A DNA stretch of 8,598 bases, taken from contig JAICIG010000350.1 of NCBI GenBank assembly GCA_025924495.1, forward strand, positions 1-8,598. Reading direction: 5' to 3'. Origin of the DNA: Pirellulales bacterium. Lineage in GTDB: Bacteria > Planctomycetota > Planctomycetia > Pirellulales > JAICIG01. The notes below the pieces were generated by a model. It did no database searches, was not told where the DNA came from, and saw nothing but the letters and a program-made list of their open reading frames with translations. Positions 1 to 8,248 of this stretch are shown here, in pieces. The first letter of the stretch is position 1; every line of letters begins with the position of its first letter. The position numbers were made by a program, and so were the translations under genes.

Positions 1-25
1 ATGTTAAGGCGAACGCCGCTTCCTC

Positions 26-47
26 GGAACGCCACTGAGGGCGTTCC
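26..47. repeat. Perfect 8-bp inverted repeat (hairpin) upstream of leuS
   Basis: GGAACGCC (26-33) and GGCGTTCC (40-47) are exact reverse complements around a 6-nt loop. No T-tract follows, so it does not look like a classical intrinsic terminator. It lies about 120 bp before leuS. I have an impression that hairpins of this kind are common between genes in planctomycetes, but I could not check that. It may be a dispersed repeat or the end of an unseen upstream transcript. Confidence 0.5.
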
Positions 48-92
48 CTACAGCCCTCCTGACTCCTAACTCCCGGCTCCTCTCCTCCTCCC

Positions 93-121
93 TTCCCCCA
101 TTGCAACCCACCCATTAAAAT
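93..121 (+). promoter_or_regulatory. Weak sigma-70-like promoter candidate for leuS
   Basis: TAAAAT (116-121) matches five of six bases of a -10 box. A poor -35 candidate, TTCCCC (93-98), lies 17 bp upstream, matching three of six. The position, about 50 bp before the leuS ATG, is plausible. The -35 match is too weak for a firm call. Confidence 0.22.
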
Positions 122-169
122 CGACGGCTTGTTTTCGCCCCAAATTCCTTGCAGCCAAGCAGTTTCGCA

Positions 170-3040
<2,871 letters not shown>

Positions 3041-3299
3041 GGATGCGGAGGGAATTGAGGGAAATCTCGGGGAACCATCGCCTTCCGTTGCTGGAGGCCT
3101 TGCGGGATAAAAATGCGTAGGCTGAAATAGAGGAGACGGCTATGCTTACCCTGGATTTACCTTGCTTTGCTGCGTCGGTCGTAATTCGAGATTCGTTGCC
3201 CGGCTGTCAGAGATGTTAAGTCTGAGATCCGACTGCTCGTAGTTCAGATGACGGTCAGTCTGTACGCCCCAATTTCGCGCTGTTCGCGGAGAATCGCCA

Positions 3300-3977
3300 T
3301 TGTCTCCAAACGCCGTTGAACCAGAACAGCAGTCGCTGTCCATAGTCGTTCTGGGCGACTTCAACCCGGCGATTTTCCAGCCACTATGGTTCTCGGCCAA
3401 TGGGCTGATGCCGAAGGAAGAGGCGGAGAACGCCGATATTTCAATAATCCAAAAGCAACTTGCGATTTTCAAGCTTGGGCAGACACACGTGCAAGTCGAC
3501 GAATCTCGCTTGGGGCTGACAACCATGGAGTTACAACAGGGGCCGGTATTGCGCGATTTGGCATATGGCATACTTTCGATCCTCGAGCACACCCCACTGA
3601 AGGCGATCGGTTTCAATCTCGAAATGGTTTTCACGATGGAGAGCAAGGACGCCTAGAACGCAGTTGGCGACCGCCTCGTGCCCAAGCATGATTGGTCGAG
3701 AATTCTGGAAAAGCCGGGAATGCGCCAAGTCGTGGTTGAGGGGAAACGTCGTGAGTGCGGGGCGACGCATCTGCAATTCCGTCTCCAGCCATCGGGCGTC
3801 CGAGGCATCCTGGTCGCCGTGAACCAGCATTACGACCTAGAAGCCGAGGATCGAGCCGAAGTGACCGACCGAAATCGTGAAGCAATCCGCGTATTGCAGG
3901 ACGATTGGATGCCTTTTACCGCTTTCGCGCGTGATGCCGCCTCGACGTTGATATTTCCGCCAGCCAACGAAAATTGA
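3300..3977 (+). pseudogene. Orphan-family protein (LGDFNP...W type) interrupted by one in-frame amber codon
   Basis: The frame encodes 118 residues, meets TAG at 3654-3656, then continues in the same frame to TGA at 3975-3977, for 225 codons overall. Both halves look like one protein. The first begins with a beta-strand-like segment (SIVVLGDFNPAIF, 14-26) and ends near FTMESKDA. The second resumes NAVGDRLVPKHDW and holds an ILVAVNQHYDLE segment. I recall homologous hypothetical proteins that read straight through here, usually with Trp at the interrupted position, so a TGG-to-TAG change would explain it; this was not checked. Function is unknown, and no catalytic motif or membrane segment is visible. 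The only start in the open frame is TTG 3300, with GGAG at 3288-3291. An in-frame TGA at 3249 blocks longer versions. Alternatives are sequencing error, amber suppression, or two separate polypeptides. Stop overlaps or abuts the next gene, suggesting an operon. Confidence 0.7.
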
Positions 3978-3988
3978 AAGAGAAGCCA

Positions 3989-4582
3989 ATGGCAGTCGCA
4001 AACGCAGGTACAACTTCGGCGTGCGGAGATGCTTCAAGGAACGTGGCGCCGACGCAAGCCGTCTCGGTTGACGACTGGCTAGTGCCAGAACCGGAGATCA
4101 TCGACAACGATCACAGTGAAACGGCACCGGAGAAATCGGGTCCCTCAGTGTCGGCTCCAGAGGCCTTTTCCACAGCAGACCTTCCCACACGGAAAGTCGC
4201 TGCACCCATCCGCAAGGATAGTTTTGCGATTCGATTTCCTGATCGTAAGATCAAGCTCTTGCAGCAGTGGGAATGCATCGTTTTGGGCGTGCGCGAGGGA
4301 TACGTTGACTGCGAGATGCATGATTTAACGGACGAATCGCAGCCTGTGGAATACGCTGAGATTCTCGTCGATGAATTCCACGAGTATGATCGTCCCCTTT
4401 TGGCTGAAGGGGCAGTCTTTTACTGGAGTGTCGGCCGCGAAACAAACAAGGTTGGAACCATCCGCAGGTATTCCGATCTTCGGCTTAGGCGAATCCCGCC
4501 GTTGAGCAAACTCAAGCAGCGTGAACTCGCAGCGGAGGCAGGGCAACTTAGTGAGTTACTCAAAACGCGGTTCAAGCAGTAG
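3989..4582 (+). CDS. Uncharacterised protein with disordered N-terminus and FYWSVG-containing C-terminal domain
   Basis: This is a 197-residue soluble protein with no signal peptide or membrane helix. Residues 1-75 are rich in Ala, Ser, Thr, Pro and acidic residues and look disordered. Residues about 86-170 look like a compact beta-rich domain: QQWECIVLGV (92-101), an acidic stretch with DLTDE (112-116), GAVFYWSVG (141-149), then basic strands RLRRIPPL (165-172). A charged helix follows at 173-197. I recall unnamed proteins with the same W...GAVFYWSIG...RRLP pattern but know no function for them. ATG 3989 is preceded by a purine-rich GAAAGAGAAG (3976-3985). A TTG at 3974 would overlap the upstream stop by 4 bp and is possible. 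The gene starts 11 bp after the preceding broken gene and overlaps the next by about 32 bp, so the three probably share one transcript. Codon use is less GC-biased than in leuS. Confidence 0.8.
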   Translation: MAVANAGTTSACGDASRNVAPTQAVSVDDWLVPEPEIIDNDHSETAPEKSGPSVSAPEAFSTADLPTRKVAAPIRKDSFAIRFPDRKIKLLQQWECIVLGVREGYVDCEMHDLTDESQPVEYAEILVDEFHEYDRPLLAEGAVFYWSVGRETNKVGTIRRYSDLRLRRIPPLSKLKQRELAAEAGQLSELLKTRFKQ

Positions 4583-5669
4583 CCCACCCTGTTCAGACGA
4601 ACTCGAGGCGACGGTCTTCGGGCCGGGCGTCGGGGAATGCATCGTTTTGCATCTTGGGGCGGATGATTGGGTTATCATCGACTCGTGCGTTTTGACGGGC
4701 AGCTACGAACCAGTCGCGCTGCAATACCTGAATGAGATCGGGGTGCCTACCTCGAACGTGAGACGCGTTATCGCGACTCACTGGCACGATGACCACATTC
4801 AGGGCCTTGCGCAAGTGCTTCGCGAATGCCAATCAGCCGAATTTGCGATGTCGGCGGCGCTCTCAGGTCAGCAGTTCCTGCAGTTGGTTTTGGAAATCAA
4901 TGCGCAGAACAGGCTCGTCAAGCACAGTTCAAGTGCACGTGAGTTTGCGGAAATCCTGGAAGTCTTGCAGGCGCGTGCTGCAAGCAGATATGCAGCCGGC
5001 CCGGATATCTACGCCCACGACGGCATGCGCCTATTCCAAGGTGGGCATGACGGCACGGCAGAGATATGGGCGGTGAGTCCTTCTGCAGCTGCGATGACGA
5101 ACGCAAACGCCAATCTTGCAGAATCGTTGCTCACGAAGGGAGTGGCCAGGAGATTTAAGCGATTCTCCCCGAACGACCTGTCTGTCGCGATTTTGGTTCG
5201 AGCTGCTGATTTTGCCGTCCTGCTTGGCGCCGATCTGGAAAATACCGCGGCGAAGGAATTCGGTTGGAATGCGGTTCTTGCTTCCAACCATCACCCCAGG
5301 ATTTCGGCGCGTGCCTTTAAAGTACCGCACCACGGATCAGCCAATGCCCATCACGATGACGTTTGGACGGCGATGCTCGCACCACGGCCGCTCGCCCTTG
5401 TCACGCCTTACGCCAAGCTCCGAGATCCTCTTCCCACCAAAGCCGATATACAACGCATTAAAGGACTGGCGGAGGCGGCGTACTGCACAACTTGGCCGAC
5501 GACGAAGAAGCCGGCTCGGCGGTGGGAGGTGGATGGGACTGTGCGGACTGCAACTAGAATCCGTCGCGCCCTAAACAGCTCAGGCGGCCACGTGCGGCTG
5601 AGGTTTGCGCTGGGCAATTCGACAAAGGCCCCAACCGTCGAACTTTTTGGAAGCGCAACAAAACTGTAA
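4551..5669 (+). CDS. ComEC-like metallo-beta-lactamase-fold hydrolase
   Basis: Soluble MBL-fold protein of about 372 residues, without the membrane domains of full ComEC. It opens with the typical strand pattern ELEATVFGPGVGECIVLHLG...WVIIDS (17-45). The metal-binding HxHxDH motif is THWHDDH (76-82: His77, His79, Asp81, His82). SPNDLSVAI (206-214) resembles the ComEC 'N.S' segment. LLGADLE (224-230) supplies a likely bridging Asp228, and VPHHGSA (258-264) the terminal His. This architecture suggests a dinuclear metal phosphodiesterase or nuclease-type hydrolase; the substrate is unknown. I prefer GTG 4551, 12 bp after GGAGG (4534-4538), because it leaves a short leader before the fold. GTG 4521 would add ten residues and enlarge the overlap with the upstream gene from 32 to 62 bp. 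Overlap and strand indicate translational coupling. Roughly 50 C-terminal residues after KKPARRWEVDGT look like an extra beta segment. Confidence 0.88.
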   Translation: MSYSKRGSSSSPPCSDELEATVFGPGVGECIVLHLGADDWVIIDSCVLTGSYEPVALQYLNEIGVPTSNVRRVIATHWHDDHIQGLAQVLRECQSAEFAMSAALSGQQFLQLVLEINAQNRLVKHSSSAREFAEILEVLQARAASRYAAGPDIYAHDGMRLFQGGHDGTAEIWAVSPSAAAMTNANANLAESLLTKGVARRFKRFSPNDLSVAILVRAADFAVLLGADLENTAAKEFGWNAVLASNHHPRISARAFKVPHHGSANAHHDDVWTAMLAPRPLALVTPYAKLRDPLPTKADIQRIKGLAEAAYCTTWPTTKKPARRWEVDGTVRTATRIRRALNSSGGHVRLRFALGNSTKAPTVELFGSATKL

Positions 5670-5699
5670 ATACCAGCCAAGCAAGTTGCAAGCGAGCGT

Positions 5700-5721
5700 A
5701 GGTTATGCTTCAGCCTAACCT
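5700..5721. repeat. Near-perfect 10-bp inverted repeat, copy 1 of a shared motif
   Basis: The arms 5700-5709 and 5712-5721 are reverse complements at nine of ten positions, with two bases between them. The first 15 nt, AGGTTATGCTTCAGC, recur on the opposite strand at 6422-6436 with one difference. It lies between the hydrolase stop and the zinc-ribbon gene. No T-tract is present, so a simple intrinsic terminator is unlikely; a dispersed intergenic palindrome or protein-binding dyad is more likely. Confidence 0.5.
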
Positions 5722-5768
5722 GGCGCAGCCGCAAGCACAGGCAGACGCCTCCTAGAAATACGTTCGGC

Positions 5769-6263
5769 ATGAAGCGAAAACGCAAACAGCGTGCGACATC
5801 ACAACGAGCGGGAACGCCCATTTGCCCGAAATGCCTTGAGCCGCTCGTTGCTGATGAGCATTTTTGCACGCGGTGCGGGGTTCCGCTTACGGTACAAGCA
5901 ACAACGAATCCGTACGATCAGATTCAGGCGGAAGGCTATGCGTACCGAGAAGCGAGCCGCCATCCGGATAAGCCGATCGTCGTCGCCGGAATGTGGCTTC
6001 TCTGGGGGCCTTGCTTGCTTGCCCTCGTCGCGGTGGATATTTACGTTGTCGTGAACATTCGCAGCATCATTCACGAAGCTCGGCAAATGTGGAGTATCGG
6101 CGACTATGCGATCGTTACTGCGGTCGCCGGCGCCTGTGCGTTCGGGCAATGGGTGTCGGGCGTAATCCTTTTCAGGACGACAAGGAATTATCTGCGGCGC
6201 GATGTAAAGCGGCAGAGAAGCGAAGACTCTGCCGCGGCCCCCGGGCCGCCGAGGCCTTCGTGA
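5769..6263 (+). CDS. Zinc-ribbon protein with two membrane helices, function unknown
   Basis: 164 residues. A basic N-terminus (MKRKRKQR) is followed by a rubredoxin-type zinc ribbon, ICPKC (18-22) and FCTRC (32-36), so Cys19, Cys22, Cys33 and Cys36 can bind one zinc. Residues 44-69 form a polar linker. Two hydrophobic stretches follow: about 70-96 (IVVAGMWLLWGPCLLALVA, continuing to VVV) and about 113-136 (YAIVTAVAGACAFGQWVSGVILF). The tail after 137 is basic, then Pro/Ala-rich. This predicts an inner-membrane protein with the ribbon on the cytoplasmic side. I associate this layout with small hypothetical proteins in planctomycetes, but know no role. ATG 5769 lies 99 bp after the hydrolase stop with only a weak ribosome site, so it may be a separate unit. 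A perfect 7-bp GC inverted repeat (6234-6240/6243-6249) sits inside its 3' end. Confidence 0.82.
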   Translation: MKRKRKQRATSQRAGTPICPKCLEPLVADEHFCTRCGVPLTVQATTNPYDQIQAEGYAYREASRHPDKPIVVAGMWLLWGPCLLALVAVDIYVVVNIRSIIHEARQMWSIGDYAIVTAVAGACAFGQWVSGVILFRTTRNYLRRDVKRQRSEDSAAAPGPPRPS

Positions 6264-6297
6264 TTCGGGAGCGAGCCGCGCCCCACAGGGCCGGCGC

Positions 6298-6344
6298 CAT
6301 GCGGGCTCGATGCTCTCCGGGCCCCCCGGGGCGAGGTTCGCATG
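6298..6344. other. Nested GC-rich stem-loop between convergent genes
   Basis: Three stacked stems can form: CATGCG (6298-6303) with CGCATG (6339-6344); CTCG (6306-6309) with CGAG (6332-6335); and an apical stem 6315-6321 with 6325-6331, seven pairs including one wobble, around a CCC loop. The two lower stems are separated by a 2/3-nt internal loop, and a 5-nt bulge lies below the apical stem. It lies in the 213-bp gap between a plus gene ending at 6263 and a minus gene ending at 6477. It could act as a two-way transcription end or be a dispersed repeat. There is no T-tract. Confidence 0.45.
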
Positions 6345-6419
6345 CGGCACCGGGTTGGCCTGCCCGCTGCGCCAAAGCTCGACTCGCAGCGATTGCCACT
6401 CGTTCCGGCCATGGGCGTG

Positions 6420-6436
6420 ATGCTAAAGCATAACCT
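6420..6436. repeat. Copy 2 (reverse orientation) of the AGGTTATGCTTYAGC motif
   Basis: Read on the minus strand, 6436-6422 is AGGTTATGCTTTAGC, matching 5700-5714 at 14 of 15 positions. A perfect dyad, ATGCT-AA-AGCAT, occupies 6420-6431. The two copies point toward each other across the zinc-ribbon gene, about 700 bp apart. This copy sits 41 bp beyond the 3' end of the minus-strand operon. Confidence 0.5.
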
Positions 6437-6476
6437 TTGCGCTACGGGCTCGCCGCCGCCCTGCTCGGCATTTCAC

Positions 6477-7139
6477 CTATGCGACCGGTTGCGATTCGTC
6501 GACGAGCCGGCGCGTGAGGTCGGCGACGAAGGGAACGATACCGGGCTCGACCGCAGTCGGCTTGAAGCCGTGTACGATCTCGTTTCTCAGCCGAAACAAT
6601 GATTCGACGCGGCGAAATTCTTCCTCGGACAAGGACCCGCTTGAATAGAGTTCGTTGAGCATTTGCCGCGGAGGCGTGCCGTAACCCGCGATTTCGCCTT
6701 CCGCGCGCAGCTTCAACCGCATCGATGACTCCAGCGCCGACCAGGCGGTGATAATCGCCTCATTGACGAAACCGAGTTCGACCAGGCGGTCGGCGTGGGT
6801 CAACAGACGGAGCATGTCTTCGGCCGCCAACTCTCGGGCCCCTTGAAATTCATTACGCTCCTGTCCTTCCATAATCACCAAATCGAATCGCCAGCCAGGC
6901 TGATTCTCAGTCAATTCAGCGTAGCGTTTCATCTCTGGATCGCGGGCGACTGCGTCGCGATTCTTTTTCACGGCGACCAGCACGTGCTCATCGCCGCGGC
7001 GGGCGAGCAGGTCGACGCCAAAATCCTTGGCGAATGGCGGAAGCGATTCATTACGGGGATGAACCTGGACGCTGTAGCCCTGCCGCATATAAGACTGAAC
7101 GACGGCATCGAACTCTTTAGCGGAATCCATGACAATCAC
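6477..7139 (-). CDS. Predicted REase-like (AHJR-type) plus HEPN-like protein with altered PD-(D/E)XK motif
   Basis: 220 residues, soluble. Residues 6-92 resemble a small restriction-endonuclease-like domain of the archaeal Holliday-junction-resolvase (AHJR) group: a helix (DAVVQSYMRQGYSVQV), then FGVDLLARRGDEHVLVAVKK (40-59), then GWRFDLVIM (82-90). Asp43 fits the first catalytic Asp and Lys58 the Lys, but the residue two before Lys58, normally Glu or Gln, is Ala56. Cleavage activity is therefore doubtful. Residues about 103-210 are helical and resemble a HEPN domain, with ALESSMRLKL (135-144) and the RNEIVH motif (Arg185-His190), the RxxxxH signature of metal-independent RNases in that superfamily. 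GTG 7139 overlaps the upstream stop as GTGA; ATG 7130, nine bases in, is an equally good start. It is the second gene of a two-gene operon. Function is unknown; a toxin, defence or DNA-repair accessory role is inference. Confidence 0.82.
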   Translation of the reverse strand: MIVMDSAKEFDAVVQSYMRQGYSVQVHPRNESLPPFAKDFGVDLLARRGDEHVLVAVKKNRDAVARDPEMKRYAELTENQPGWRFDLVIMEGQERNEFQGARELAAEDMLRLLTHADRLVELGFVNEAIITAWSALESSMRLKLRAEGEIAGYGTPPRQMLNELYSSGSLSEEEFRRVESLFRLRNEIVHGFKPTAVEPGIVPFVADLTRRLVDESQPVA

Positions 7140-7549
7140 TTGGGGAGCGGTAGCGGATCGACGATATCTTCCACCCGGACGTAGACAAACTGTTGCCCGG
7201 CCTGGACTGCGTCGACGAGTATTTTCGAGGCGCCGACGATGACCATCGGCGCGTCGATACGCAGGTGGACAAGCTCGACTTGCCTGAGTTGACGGTCGTC
7301 TTCATAGACGAGCTTATTCATCGCGTCGAAAATAGGCTTCGACATATTGTCCAGGTCGAGTGGCGGCTTATCGCCGTCGTGAAAATTGATGACAATTGCC
7401 TTGAGTTTTGCGCCGAGGGCCGGCTTTGCCCAAACGGCAGTGACTCCAACGTTGACTTTCGTTTTCCAGGCCGCAAGGTTCTTCTTGCCCTGCGGCGTGC
7501 TTTGTTGATTCGAGACCGGCGGCCCCGGCACAATGAACTCTAAGTGCAT
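7136..7549 (-). CDS. RusA-like Holliday-junction resolvase (crossover junction endodeoxyribonuclease)
   Basis: 137 residues, close to the usual 115-140 for RusA. RusA nucleases are Mg-dependent homodimers that cut four-way DNA junctions; E. coli rusA comes from a cryptic prophage. The N-terminal strand MHLEFIVPGPPVSNQQ is typical. The signature is DLDNMSKPIFDAMNKLVYED (65-84): Asp65, Asp67 and Lys71 match in spacing the essential Asp70, Asp72 and Lys76 of the E. coli enzyme, and Asp84 or Asp85 would serve as the third acidic residue. Catalytic residues therefore appear intact. ATG 7549 is preceded on the minus strand by a GGAG about 11-13 bases upstream. Its TGA overlaps the GTG of the next gene, indicating translational coupling. 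RusA genes are usually phage-linked, but no phage gene is visible here. The residues after about 108 (ILVDAVQAGQQFVYVRV) form a C-terminal extension. Confidence 0.88.
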   Translation of the reverse strand: MHLEFIVPGPPVSNQQSTPQGKKNLAAWKTKVNVGVTAVWAKPALGAKLKAIVINFHDGDKPPLDLDNMSKPIFDAMNKLVYEDDRQLRQVELVHLRIDAPMVIVGASKILVDAVQAGQQFVYVRVEDIVDPLPLPK

Positions 7550-8248
7550 CGGCAGCGGCTCTCCGCGCGGGTCGAATCATTGCGTTTTGTCCGCCCGTCT
7601 TCAATGCCGCACGGCAGAGCGGATGGCAGACTGATTTAATTCTACCAGATCGGCCAGGCACCGCGAATCTTGCATTGTGGTTGCCGGGATTCTTTCGGGC
7701 GTCGGGCGGCTTTGAAATGGGGCGAGGCGCCGGCTTCTGAATGGTTCGCCAGGACGGCGGCCGTTCGCTTGGATTTGCCGCGCGCAATCGCTGCGGCGAT
7801 GGCCTGCCAGTCTTTCAGGCGCTTTGGGTAGCTCGGAGGCCGAGAACGTGCGTTCGCGACGCTCGAATCGGGGGTCTTCCGCAGGGTCGTCGCCACAGGC
7901 GAGCCGCTCCCAAGCGTTACGCGTCGGATACGACGAGCGAGGCATGCACCTGGCCGTCGGGGAACGGCAGCGTCAGCGTGTCGATCGGTGGCCCACATGC
8001 GGCAGAACTGCGCTGGGCGCGCCAGCAACCGCGTCGCCCCTTTCGCCCTCGGCGGCCGCGACGATCTCTGCGAGCGACGGAAGGCCCGGGATATCACGGC
8101 GAAAGGGTTGCGGCGCGCTTGTCATCGGAAGCGGCGCCAAGTAAAAACGCAATAACTCGCTTGCAACCCGGGCGAAATTCGTTCGGGCGCCGCGGGACGG
8201 ATGCGTGGCAAGCCAACTCATTTCTCGACGTATGGGGACGCAAGGCGG
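7550..8248. other. About 700 bp between divergent genes, no convincing intact gene
   Basis: This GC-rich stretch separates the minus-strand rusA-like operon from a plus-strand exported protein. Several long open frames exist, but their translations are Arg/Pro/Ala-rich and unlike known proteins. On the minus strand, protein-like segments occur in different frames: one from ATG 8221 containing ELLRFYLAPLP and RDIPGLPSLAEI, ending at 7973; one near 7990-7910 reading TLTLPFPDGQVHASLVVSDA; and one near 7815-7740 reading KRLKDWQAIAAAIARG. This is compatible with a gene decayed by frameshifts, but chance open frames in GC-rich DNA are also likely. Apart from the promoter candidate near 7640, nothing else was seen. 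Confidence 0.3.
7639..7647 (-). promoter_or_regulatory. Extended -10 promoter candidate for the rusA-like operon
   Basis: Read on the minus strand, TGGTAGAAT combines a TGn extension with a five-of-six -10 box. It lies about 90 bp upstream of the rusA-like ATG. No good -35 box is visible at the right distance (TTCGCG at best), which an extended -10 can tolerate. Confidence 0.3.

Noticed and set aside
1..69. 22-codon ORF starting at the first base
   Set aside because: It runs through a perfect hairpin, has no visible ribosome site and could just as well be part of something before the window.
3043..3120. 25-codon ORF two bases after the leuS stop
   Set aside because: It has a normal ATG but no independent ribosome site and no recognisable sequence; chance is the simpler explanation.
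3146..3646. 166-codon minus-strand ORF opposite the amber-interrupted gene
   Set aside because: The plus strand carries a family-like protein in both halves, whereas the minus translation is Ser/Cys-rich and unlike a real protein.
3654..3656. TAG read as pyrrolysine
   Set aside because: Pyl genes are not seen here and the expected residue is probably Trp, so a point mutation or sequencing error is far likelier.
6234..6249. Perfect GC inverted repeat as a terminator of the zinc-ribbon gene
   Set aside because: It lies inside the coding sequence before the stop, has only a two-base centre and is not followed by a T-tract.
6342..6602. 86-codon plus-strand ORF in the convergent gap
   Set aside because: It runs into the 3' end of the minus-strand REase/HEPN-like gene and has no domain-like features or ribosome site.
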